Assembly: GCA_964443745.1 (NCBI GenBank)
Contig: CAYUEN010000014.1
Coordinates: forward strand, 1 to 45,985
DNA from: CAYUEN01 sp964443745
GTDB taxonomy: Bacteria > Campylobacterota > Campylobacteria > Campylobacterales > QNZT01
Reading direction: 5' to 3'
DNA length: 45,985 nt
Shown here: positions 34,395-41,807 of the stretch, piece by piece
Layout of the letters: each line of letters opens with the position of its first letter
Numbering within the stretch: position 1 is the first letter of the stretch
Notes under the pieces: generated by a model
The model's database searches: none
What the model was told of the DNA's origin: nothing
The model's input: only the letters and a program-made list of their open reading frames with translations
Position numbers and translations under genes: made by a program

Positions 34395-34957
34395 TGGAGA
34401 TGATCTTAAGAGAGATGGAAGGGCACGAAGCGACACTGCGCAGAATGATCGACGAGATGCAAAGTTTCGTTTATACCGCGTGCGTGATCACGACCGAAGT
34501 GCTGGGTGCCGGCGGGAAGGTGTTGCTTTTTGGAAACGGCGGTTCGGCGGCCGACGCCCAGCATATCGCGGCGGAGTTGACGGGGCGTTACAAAACCGAA
34601 AGAAGAGGGTTGCCCGCCATCGCATTGACGACCGATACCTCTGCGCTCACCGCCATCGGCAACGACTACGGTTACGAACGCGTCTTCGACAGGCAGGTGG
34701 AGGCGCTGGCGAATCCTGGCGATCTGTTGATCGGGATTTCCACAAGTGGCAACAGCGAAAACGTCTGTAGAGCTCTTCGGCTGGGACGAGAGATCGGATG
34801 CAAAACGATCGGATTTAGCGGGAGAGACGGCGGAAAGATGAGCGGACTTTGCGATCTGAATATCGTCGTTCCCAGTGACGATACGCCCAGAATCCAGGAG
34901 ATGCACATCATGATCGGCCATATTATCTGCCAGGCGGTCGATCAGCTTGTGGTATAG
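34391..34957 (+). CDS. gmhA: Phosphoheptose isomerase (sedoheptulose 7-phosphate isomerase)
   Basis: The first step of heptose synthesis: sedoheptulose 7-phosphate to D,D-heptose 7-phosphate. The 188-residue SIS-domain protein carries FGNGGSAADAQHIAAEL (about 46-62), TTDTSALTAIGNDYG, GISTSGNSENV and a metal-ligand EMHIMIGH near the end, all typical of GmhA. Its ATG overlaps the hldE stop. The 3' end overlaps the convergent CHAD gene by 16 bases. With gmhB, hldD and hldE the pathway to ADP-L,D-heptose is complete here. Confidence 0.95.
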   Translation: MMEMILREMEGHEATLRRMIDEMQSFVYTACVITTEVLGAGGKVLLFGNGGSAADAQHIAAELTGRYKTERRGLPAIALTTDTSALTAIGNDYGYERVFDRQVEALANPGDLLIGISTSGNSENVCRALRLGREIGCKTIGFSGRDGGKMSGLCDLNIVVPSDDTPRIQEMHIMIGHIICQAVDQLVV

Positions 34958-35877
34958 AGGTTTTCGTAACGCGCCTTTTCTTCGCAGAAGCGCTTTAGCG
35001 CCTTCTCGATCCGTGCGGCGCTCCTTTTTCGTCTTCGCCTGATTGTCGGCAATATCCGTTTTTCGACGATACGTACTTCTTCGTTTCGCGCCCTCCACGC
35101 CTTTAGGTAATGTTCGAGTAGCTTCTCTTGCCGATAGCTATCGTGGTAAATTCCCAGCAGATCCTGCAATTTTTTCACGGATGCAAGCTCCTTTCGGACG
35201 AACTTGCGCGGAAAAATCGGTTCGAACGCTTCGATCAGGTAGCGTAGCCGCTTGAAATCGATGCGGAGTTTGTGCAGTTTGTGCGGATCGAAGTGGCGTT
35301 TTTTGTCTATTTTTTCGATTCGTTTTTCGATCTTTCCCAAAAGCCGGCGCAATTGAACGGAGACAAGGTGTGAAATCTGCTCGTCATAGTCGCTTTCGAG
35401 AAAAAAACGGTACTCGTTTTCGAGAAAATCTCTCCATCGGCGTATCGTAAGCGCATAGGTGTCGGTGCGAAGAAAAGAGACGATCGTATCGTATTCGGTT
35501 TGGATCTCTTTTTGTAAGAAGAGCGCGAATGCGCTCAAAGAGGAGGATTTTCCCCCGATTTCCCGAACTTGTGACATTAGGACGTCAAGATCGCGTTTGG
35601 TGTTGGTAAAAGAGAGGATGCGCTTGAGATCCTTTTCGAACCGTTTGCGGATTTTTTTCTCGAGTACTCCGTCGGCGATATGTAACAGTGAAAGAATCCT
35701 TCGCAGATGTACGCGGAATCGATGTAGATCTTCGGGGTCGTTTCGAGCGAGAATAGCGTGACAAAGCGGGTATAAGGCAGTTGTGAGGCGGTCGAATACG
35801 AGACCAAACGCCTCTATCGAAGAGATCTGCGGATCCGGAAGCATAGAGGCCTTTGCGAAGTCGCGACGCTCTTTCAT
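34942..35877 (-). CDS. CHAD-domain protein
   Basis: A 311-residue, mostly helical, basic protein with conserved histidines and arginines. HRFRVHLRRILSLL (about 52-65) is the CHAD signature helix, and HKLRIDFKRLRYLIEAFEP starts the second half-repeat. CHAD domains bind inorganic polyphosphate and often accompany a CYTH triphosphatase domain; none is fused here. It lies one base downstream of a broken heptosyltransferase gene on the same strand, so it probably once shared that gene's transcript. Its 3' end runs into gmhA. Confidence 0.85.
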   Translation of the reverse strand: MKERRDFAKASMLPDPQISSIEAFGLVFDRLTTALYPLCHAILARNDPEDLHRFRVHLRRILSLLHIADGVLEKKIRKRFEKDLKRILSFTNTKRDLDVLMSQVREIGGKSSSLSAFALFLQKEIQTEYDTIVSFLRTDTYALTIRRWRDFLENEYRFFLESDYDEQISHLVSVQLRRLLGKIEKRIEKIDKKRHFDPHKLHKLRIDFKRLRYLIEAFEPIFPRKFVRKELASVKKLQDLLGIYHDSYRQEKLLEHYLKAWRARNEEVRIVEKRILPTIRRRRKRSAARIEKALKRFCEEKARYENLYTTS

Positions 35878-35878
35878 A

Positions 35879-36157
35879 TCAGACTCCCGATGTAGGGTTT
35901 TTCGAAAAGCTCGCCGCTTTTTCGGCCGCCGCGATCACCTCTTCGGCGGTGATATGCATCGGTCCGCTATCTCCGGTAATGAAAAGATCGCATCCTGCGA
36001 TTATGGAGGCGAGCGCGGGGATGTCGGTTTTGCCGTTCATTTTTGCACGTTTCTTTATCATTTTAGAAGCTTCATTTAGATCGAATCGATTGTTCAAGCA
36101 CCCTTCCTTTAAAAAGTGCAAATCTATCAGATTGACACGGATTTTTATCAGTTCTTT
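35879..36157 (-). pseudogene. Internally deleted remnant of a glycosyltransferase family 9 (heptosyltransferase-like) gene
   Basis: The frame is open from an upstream TAA (36158-36160) to the TGA next to the CHAD start, but has no convincing start codon. In its middle is TDIPALASIIAGCDLFITGDSGPMHI, the C-terminal donor-binding signature of ADP-heptose transferases such as WaaF/RfaF, best seen in its core DLFITGDSGPMHI. In intact proteins this is followed by about 80-100 residues; here it jumps directly to TAEEVIAAAEKA, which resembles the last helix of the family. This points to an in-frame internal deletion as well as loss of the whole N-terminal half. The first 40 residues (including RVNLIDLHFLKEGCLNN) are not recognised. 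A functional mini-protein is unlikely. Confidence 0.65.
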
Positions 36158-36708
36158 TTAATATTACAGAAAAAAAACTGACTTTAATATGTTGTATTAA
36201 CATATTAGCCGATACTCGATTTGACATTCTACAATTTCTCCTGAAATTTTGCTTCATTACTCCAAGCAGGAGTGTCAGATGGCTATTCGGTGACCATCAC
36301 GGGCTCTTTAGTTGAAATTTTTGTGGTAATCGATAAATATACCGGAGAACATTTGAGACTGGAAGTGGTAGAATCGATTTGATCAAACCGTCTGATTGAT
36401 ACCTCCTTTCTTTTTTCTTATGGCCTTATACGAAAAAGGGTAGTTTATCAGATCAAATAGCGGACCGGAGTTTACATTAAAAGCCGTTATCTTATGGCTT
36501 GGTCAAAGTCATTAAAGATCACACGGAAAGCTTTCAAAAAAATATCGATATAGATTTCAGATAGCTCTTATGTTGCCTAATATACAATCATTCCTGCCCT
36601 GAAAAATCTGCATAGCGCAAAAAGGATGGGGAGATGGGGGGTATTTTCCCATGAAAAGGTGCTGAAATACACCGAAAATAGTGATATGAAAAAAGATCGG
36701 AAATATAA
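36158..36708. other. Gene-poor, apparently decayed stretch at the composition boundary
   Basis: About 550 bases without a complete gene. Several short frames read like protein but lack starts or are broken by stops. On the plus strand, 36251-36382 contains DGYSVTITGSLVEIFVVID. Around 36420-36545, KRVVYQIK, a stop, then RTGVYIKSRYLMAW read in one frame. From 36581 to 36712 a frame contains WGVFSHEKVLKYTENSDM and ends with its TGA overlapping the GTG of the next gene. I cannot assign any of them. A perfect inverted repeat is listed separately. No tRNA, integrase or insertion-sequence end was recognised. Confidence 0.4.
36185..36207. repeat. Perfect 9-bp inverted repeat in A+T-rich DNA
   Basis: TAATATGTT and AACATATTA flank the five bases GTATT. 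It lies just upstream of the heptosyltransferase remnant (minus) and about 500 bases before the plus-strand polysaccharide genes. It could be an operator, a hairpin or the end of a lost element; a T-tract is lacking, so it is not a typical terminator. Confidence 0.5.
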
Positions 36709-37749
36709 GTGAAAGCTGTTTTGTTTTGTAATTTGCCTTATGCATTCTCTATTTTAAAACCTCTTGCAGATGAGCTGAAAAATAGATGTTTCGATTATGT
36801 TTGGTATATTCCAAAAGAGCTAACCTCTAAATTTCCTTATCGCAAAGAGCCCATCGAGAGCAACATAAAAGAGATTGAATCGTTTGAAAGTGATATGATA
36901 TTTGTTCCTGGCAATGATCTTCCCTGGTATTTAAGAGGCGTGAAAGTACAAATCTTTCATGGACTTGCCGGAGAGAAGAAAGGGCATTTTAGAATTAGGG
37001 GTTATTTTGATCTATATCTTACTCAAGGCCCATATTTTACCAAGCGATTTGTCGAGCTAGCGGACAAACATAAAAATTTTGTGGTCAAAGAGACCGGTTG
37101 GTGCAAGTTGGACAAGCTTTACTCCCAAGATGGGGAGATAGAAGAGAAAAAAAGAGAGTTGTTAAACAGAGGCAAAGCGAAGAAGATCATCCTCTATGCT
37201 CCAACATTCTCGCCCTCGCTGACATCCGCCGAAAAACTCTATGAGAAGATTGTCAGACTATCACAAAGAGATGATTATCTCATAGTCATCAAGTTTCATG
37301 ACAAAATGGATCAAGAGATTCGGAAGCGTTATGAAGATAGACAGAGTCAGAAATTGTTGGTTTTAAAAGATGATGATATTACTGATGCTTTGAAATTTTC
37401 TGACATTATGATTAGCGATACCTCTTCTGTCGTCTATGAGTTTTTGCTTTTAGACAAGCCGGTTGTCACGCTAAAAAGCCATTCTGAAAATATATTATGG
37501 GAAGATATAGACGATCCGGATATTTTAGAGCAGAAAATTGACGATATCTTTGCTGGTGACGATGAATTCAAAGATAAAAGAACAGAAATTATAAACCTTT
37601 ATCATCCTTATGGGGATGGAAAATCCGCCTCTCGGATGGTAGATGCAGTTTTAGAGTATATCGATAAGTATAAGGTACCGGATAAAAGAAAACTACCGAT
37701 AATGAGAAAGATCAAGATGATTAAAAAGTATGGGCTGATTAGATGGTGA
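36709..37749 (+). CDS. CDP-glycerol glycerophosphotransferase-like protein (TagB/TagF family)
   Basis: A 346-residue transferase of the family that moves glycerol phosphate or a similar alcohol phosphate from a CDP carrier to a glycan. Family features are IFHGLAGEKKGHF (first His region), TGWCKLDKL, the ILYAPTFSPS turn (about 159-168) and the C-terminal ISDTSSVVYEFLLLDKPVV, the donor-binding block of TagB/TagF. No membrane helix is seen. The start is GTG with only a weak ribosome site, overlapping the TGA of a short upstream frame. The gene is much richer in A+T than those to the left of 36 kb. It overlaps the O-antigen ligase gene by seven bases, so both act in the same surface-glycan pathway. 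The actual donor (CDP-glycerol or CMP-AEP) is not known. Confidence 0.85.
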   Translation: MKAVLFCNLPYAFSILKPLADELKNRCFDYVWYIPKELTSKFPYRKEPIESNIKEIESFESDMIFVPGNDLPWYLRGVKVQIFHGLAGEKKGHFRIRGYFDLYLTQGPYFTKRFVELADKHKNFVVKETGWCKLDKLYSQDGEIEEKKRELLNRGKAKKIILYAPTFSPSLTSAEKLYEKIVRLSQRDDYLIVIKFHDKMDQEIRKRYEDRQSQKLLVLKDDDITDALKFSDIMISDTSSVVYEFLLLDKPVVTLKSHSENILWEDIDDPDILEQKIDDIFAGDDEFKDKRTEIINLYHPYGDGKSASRMVDAVLEYIDKYKVPDKRKLPIMRKIKMIKKYGLIRW

Positions 37750-38948
37750 CATTCGACAAGATCCACAACTACTTCATAGTTTTACTACTTTTTACGATCA
37801 CGATAAACCACTCCATCTCGTATGCCATTTCTACAATTGTTTTGGTGCTCTGGTTCCTAAATGGGGATTTGAAACAGAGAGTTAAAGCTTTTTTCAGCGA
37901 TAGATTGGGATTGACCTTTTTAGCTTTTTTTGCTATACATTTATTAGGGTTACTCTGGACAGAGAGTTATGATGAGGGCTTTAAAATACTCTCGAAACAG
38001 AAAATCTACCTCTTTGCCCCTATATTGATCTCATTTATTGATAGAAGATTTGCAAAGTATGCTTTGGGTGCGTTTTTAGCTGCCATGTTCATATCCGAAA
38101 TATACTCCATCTATCTTTATTTCTATGCTGATGAAAACTCATCTATCTCCTGGCCATCCCCGTTTATGCATCATATGCACTACTCTTTGATATTGGCTTT
38201 TACATTCGGTTATCTTGTCAGCGAGATAGACTTTAAAAATATTCTACAAAAAAGAGAACTCTTTTACCTGTTTTTTGCCATACTTACAGTAGTTGTGCTT
38301 TTCATAAATAAGGGAAGAGTGGGGCAGATGGCGATATTGCCCGTACTTTTTATCCTGGCAGTTGGAAAGTTCAAGCTCTCTTTTTCGAAAAGTATAGTTA
38401 TCGTTATGGTCATATCTTCAGCTCTGTTTTTGGCGGCTTATAATCTTAGTGAACAGTTTAAGGTGAGGTTTGATAAAGCAAGTTATGAGTTCAGTGAAGT
38501 TGTGGGGACCGGCAAAAGAGACAGTATAGCTTGCAGATTTGAAATGTGGGACTACGCTACAAGACTCGGTTCGGATAATATAGCCTTGGGTATAGGAACG
38601 GGAGATAGTATAAAAGAGATGAATCGTCTTTTAGGAAAAGACGGTTTTGATAAACTTTTTAGTGATTGCGGGCTTGGTTTAAAATATGAGTTCAATCCAC
38701 ACAACAATTTTGTGCTCTTTTTTATGCTATTCGGTATAGTTGGGCTGATAGCTCTTGTTGCTATATTGGCTAGTCAGTTTAAGATAGCAAATGAACAAAA
38801 ATCACTACCGATGGTTATATTGTTAACTGTGACCACTACTGGCATGATGACAGCTTCACCCATATCTATGCATATCAAATATATGTTCTTTTATGCTTTT
38901 GTCCTAAGCATGTTGTATTTAGATAGTTTGGAATCTAAAAGTTCTTGA
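37743..38948 (+). CDS. waaL: O-antigen ligase / polymerase family membrane protein
   Basis: A 401-residue polytopic protein with about eleven hydrophobic segments, starting FIVLLLFTITINHSI. The Wzy_C/WaaL features are the Arg-containing periplasmic loop (CRFEMWDYATRL) and PHNNFVLFFMLFG near residues 319-331. WaaL joins undecaprenyl-linked O-chain to lipid A-core in the periplasm; Wzy polymerases share this fold, so the alternative of a polymerase remains. Operon context with LPS-core kinase and heptose genes favours the ligase. The last 14 bases overlap the convergent kinase gene. Confidence 0.75.
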   Translation: MVTFDKIHNYFIVLLLFTITINHSISYAISTIVLVLWFLNGDLKQRVKAFFSDRLGLTFLAFFAIHLLGLLWTESYDEGFKILSKQKIYLFAPILISFIDRRFAKYALGAFLAAMFISEIYSIYLYFYADENSSISWPSPFMHHMHYSLILAFTFGYLVSEIDFKNILQKRELFYLFFAILTVVVLFINKGRVGQMAILPVLFILAVGKFKLSFSKSIVIVMVISSALFLAAYNLSEQFKVRFDKASYEFSEVVGTGKRDSIACRFEMWDYATRLGSDNIALGIGTGDSIKEMNRLLGKDGFDKLFSDCGLGLKYEFNPHNNFVLFFMLFGIVGLIALVAILASQFKIANEQKSLPMVILLTVTTTGMMTASPISMHIKYMFFYAFVLSMLYLDSLESKSS

Positions 38949-39681
38949 CCTTTTTGAGTTTTCTCTTGTTCTGTAAATATCGTTGATGTTTATCATGGTA
39001 GAAAAATAGCTGATTTATGGCAAACTTTTCATCTATGTCTGCTATTTTTGCATACTCTTTGGCGATAGTTGTCGTATCCTCTCTTGTGGCTGAAAATCTT
39101 GATAGGTTTTTAAATCGAAGGTTTTGAGTAAAGTTTATGAACTTCATCCGATTTACATCTACGATGCTAAAATGATACTCTCCATCTTTCATTTTTATCA
39201 AAACATTTCCAGGTGAGTAATCTATATGATAGACACCTTTTTGATGAAGAGAGTAACTGAATGCTACAAATTCTTTTAATATTCTATCTCGGTTTTTAAA
39301 GTTTTTATTTTTCAACACATCTCGTATCTCGAAATCAAAATCAAAATATTCACATACAAAAAAACTCTCTTTTAAAAGAGGGGAGAAAAACTCTATATAT
39401 GATATGGGTGCAGGTGTGTTGATGCCCAGTTTGAGAAGCTTTTTGGCATTTAGAAAAGATCTTTTTGCTTTTGAGTCTCTGATAAATCTATATGCAAACC
39501 GGTTTATAAGGTTCGGTATTTTAAAAGATTTCACGACTACTTTTTTACCTTGATATTCGATAATTTTAATGATATTTCTTTTAGCCGTGATGATATCATC
39601 GCTTTTTGAAAAATACTCTTTTATGTTATGTGAAAACTCTCTAAACTCTTTATGGTTTTCATCTATTCCTACATGTGTCAT
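38935..39681 (-). CDS. WaaP/InaA-type lipopolysaccharide kinase
   Basis: A 248-residue protein-kinase-fold enzyme. The putative ATP lysine is K51 (KKVVVKSFK). The catalytic loop is YHIDYSPGNVLIK with D154 and N159, and the metal aspartate D175 lies in the variant VDVNRM instead of DFG. WaaP/InaA proteins phosphorylate heptose or Kdo of the LPS core. It is the last gene of the eight-gene minus operon; its ATG overlaps the tagD stop (ATGA). The acceptor may be core heptose made by the neighbouring pathway, which is inference. Confidence 0.8.
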   Translation of the reverse strand: MTHVGIDENHKEFREFSHNIKEYFSKSDDIITAKRNIIKIIEYQGKKVVVKSFKIPNLINRFAYRFIRDSKAKRSFLNAKKLLKLGINTPAPISYIEFFSPLLKESFFVCEYFDFDFEIRDVLKNKNFKNRDRILKEFVAFSYSLHQKGVYHIDYSPGNVLIKMKDGEYHFSIVDVNRMKFINFTQNLRFKNLSRFSATREDTTTIAKEYAKIADIDEKFAINQLFFYHDKHQRYLQNKRKLKKVKNF

Positions 39682-40139
39682 TCTAGATTCTCTTTTATCC
39701 TTTTGAGTATTTCAAATGCTTGGTTCAACTCTTGGATATTTATCGAAGAGATTGTTTTTAGTGTATTTTTTAGAGCAGTTGAGCTTATACCCTCCGTTCG
39801 AGGTAGATAGATAACTTCACAATACTCTTTTAAATAGTCAAACTTACCTTCCCAGTCATCACCCATGATAAAAAGATCAATATCATATTTTTTAATATCT
39901 TCAATCTTCTGTTCCCAACTATTTTCAGGAATTACCTTATCAACGTATTTGATGGCTTCCACGATTTTTGCTCTTTGAGAGTAGGGGATGATGGTTTTTT
40001 TACCTTTTATTTCGTTGAACTCATCGGTAGACACTGCCACTATAAGTTCATCTCCATAACTTTTCAACCGTTTTAGTAGCTCCAAATGACCGATATGAAA
40101 CATATCGAATGTTCCATAAGTTATCACTCTCTTACTCAT
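39678..40139 (-). CDS. tagD: TagD-like cytidylyltransferase
   Basis: A 153-residue nucleotidyltransferase of the HxGH superfamily with a complete motif set: YGTFDMFHIGHLELL (H15 and H18) and RTEGISST in the C-terminal third. These are the signatures of glycerol-3-phosphate cytidylyltransferase, which makes CDP-glycerol from CTP. It overlaps the TagB-like gene by eight bases and the kinase by four. CDP-glycerol supply for the two glycerophosphotransferase-like proteins is the simplest role. Since two other cytidylyltransferase modules in this operon are fused to phosphonate enzymes, activation of another alcohol or amino phosphate remains possible. Confidence 0.85.
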   Translation of the reverse strand: MSKRVITYGTFDMFHIGHLELLKRLKSYGDELIVAVSTDEFNEIKGKKTIIPYSQRAKIVEAIKYVDKVIPENSWEQKIEDIKKYDIDLFIMGDDWEGKFDYLKEYCEVIYLPRTEGISSTALKNTLKTISSINIQELNQAFEILKRIKENLE

Positions 40140-41193
40140 GATACTCCTCTAATATATCAACAATTCTACTAGATACTTTTCCATCGATTGTTCCACATAT
40201 CTCTTGTGAAAGTTTCAGACGAATATCTTTTAATTTATCCGGATCTTTCAATGCCTCTTTGGTAAGTTTTAGTGTATCTTTGTAGTCGTATGCATTTGCC
40301 AACATCTGTCTATATCGGTTTTTTTTGGTGTCGATCCTTTTTTTCAATTTCCAAGGCATTAAGTAGTAGGAGAGTCTTAGTTTATGGTAACGATTTGAGA
40401 TGACCGGTTTGTTAAGTGAAGCGAATTCAAACATGGCAGAACTCTCATCACTTATCATAACATCGCTTATTGCATAAAGAGGTGTTAAGTCATACTCGTA
40501 AACATCAACCACCCTGCAATTTTGAAAACTCTCCCAATGAGCCAACTTTTTTCTCTGTTTTTTATATCTTTTTCGCTCATAAGTTAAATAGTGAGCTTTT
40601 ATAAGGATATTGCATTCTTTGAAATCATCGGGAAAATTATCAAGCATCTTTTCGATAGACGAAGGGAAAAATGTAGGTGCATAGAGAATTGTCTTTTTGT
40701 TTTTATCCAAGTTATATTTTTTATACAGCTCCTCTTTCGTATTGGTATCCAAATTTGCTATCGGATCAAGTTTCGAAAAGCCCACTGTTTTTAATTTGTT
40801 TTCAAAGCGAGGGTAAAGCTCTTTTAATCTATTATATTTGTACGACCCCTCAACAAGATAGATATCTATATACTCGATAACGTGGTAGAAACTAACCGAT
40901 TTGGTACCTATTCCATGCTCTAAAAATATTGTAGTTGCTTCAAGCTTATCGGCACCATCAAAAGGGTTGGCAAAAAAAATAAATTTTGTATCTATCTCAA
41001 AAACCCTCTCCTTGGAAAATGAGTAATCAAGAGAGTTTTCATTGGCGATCTTTTTCATAAGATTAGTATTTTGATTATTGGCAAGTATAAAGTGAGTATC
41101 GTAACCTCTACTTTTCAACTCCTCGTAAATTGGCAAAAAGTGAGGAAAATAGTAAGGATAAGCTACATAAAAAGAAGCAAAGTATCTATTCAA
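40132..41193 (-). CDS. CDP-glycerol glycerophosphotransferase-like protein, second copy
   Basis: A 353-residue relative of the plus-strand gene at 36.7 kb. It has VAYPYYFPHFLPIYEEL at the N-terminus, FLEHGIGTKSVSF with the conserved His-Gly-x-Gly, FSKLDPI, ILYAPTFFPSS and SDESSAMFEFASLNKPVI. The layout of the two proteins is alike but the sequences differ clearly, so they probably use different acceptors. The start is TTG two bases after licD; an ATG is not available nearby. It probably adds a CDP-linked alcohol phosphate to the glycan in the cytoplasm. Confidence 0.85.
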   Translation of the reverse strand: MNRYFASFYVAYPYYFPHFLPIYEELKSRGYDTHFILANNQNTNLMKKIANENSLDYSFSKERVFEIDTKFIFFANPFDGADKLEATTIFLEHGIGTKSVSFYHVIEYIDIYLVEGSYKYNRLKELYPRFENKLKTVGFSKLDPIANLDTNTKEELYKKYNLDKNKKTILYAPTFFPSSIEKMLDNFPDDFKECNILIKAHYLTYERKRYKKQRKKLAHWESFQNCRVVDVYEYDLTPLYAISDVMISDESSAMFEFASLNKPVISNRYHKLRLSYYLMPWKLKKRIDTKKNRYRQMLANAYDYKDTLKLTKEALKDPDKLKDIRLKLSQEICGTIDGKVSSRIVDILEEYHE

Positions 41194-41195
41194 AA

Positions 41196-41807
41196 CTACT
41201 CTTTTATCGCCGTTTTTGTACCATCTACTGCCGAATTATAATCTTTTACTGGGATTCGCCAATTTCCATAATGATATGTTAGATATTCATCATAAAGCTT
41301 TGGTATCGTGTACATTTTACCGTTAAATTCTATAGTGTCAAACTCTTCTATTAACTTTGATGGTATTCTGTGTATATTGTGTAGTTCATACCAATAATGA
41401 TAGTCGTCCTTTTTGTACATTACAAAGATATCCATATTCACATAACCTCTAAAAAATTTCCATCTATAGTTTTTAACGCGAAAAGCTCTAAATTCTCCTT
41501 TTTTTATAACATCGTGATTCTCAATATGATGATATCTCGAGTAGATTCTATAGTTTGATTTTTTAATCTCTGGCATAACGACATCGTGGACTTTTTGTCT
41601 ATCATCTTCAAAGATTGAGATATCCATGTCGTAATCCCAAGGAAGTAGTCTTCTCTCTCTGACTATGCCTAAAAGCGTTCCAAAATCAAGCCAATATCTA
41701 ACGTTATGTTTTTCAAGGATCCTTGTAACATCTTCAAGCATCTTTTCAGCGACTTCCAAGTTTTTACCTTGCAGCAGATATTTATCCTTTTTACCCTTTT
41801 TTTTCAT
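41196..41807 (-). CDS. LicD-family phosphotransferase
   Basis: LicD enzymes transfer phosphocholine or similar groups from a CDP/CMP carrier to cell-surface sugars. The 203 residues contain the diagnostic DFGTLLGIVRERRLLPWDYD (41-60), followed by MDISI, with the catalytic acidic cluster D58, D60 and D62. The later WELHN-like stretch (YWYELHNIHRIPSKL) and the GNW segment are also typical. It lies directly after the AEP-transaminase fusion and begins inside that gene's 3' end. AEP is the natural cargo here rather than choline, since no choline kinase or uptake gene is present; this is inference from context. A run of eight A residues follows its ATG. Confidence 0.82.
   Translation of the reverse strand: MKKKGKKDKYLLQGKNLEVAEKMLEDVTRILEKHNVRYWLDFGTLLGIVRERRLLPWDYDMDISIFEDDRQKVHDVVMPEIKKSNYRIYSRYHHIENHDVIKKGEFRAFRVKNYRWKFFRGYVNMDIFVMYKKDDYHYWYELHNIHRIPSKLIEEFDTIEFNGKMYTIPKLYDEYLTYHYGNWRIPVKDYNSAVDGTKTAIKE

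Noticed and set aside
36185..36207. Terminator at the inverted repeat
   Set aside because: The stem is A+T-only apart from one G-C pair and lacks a following T-tract in either direction.
36158..36708. Insertion sequence or integrase remnant
   Set aside because: No terminal repeats, target duplication or transposase motif could be recognised in the fragments.
36557..36745. 62-codon minus-strand frame at the start of the polysaccharide locus
   Set aside because: It crosses the start of the glycerophosphotransferase-like gene, has no ribosome site and no recognisable sequence.
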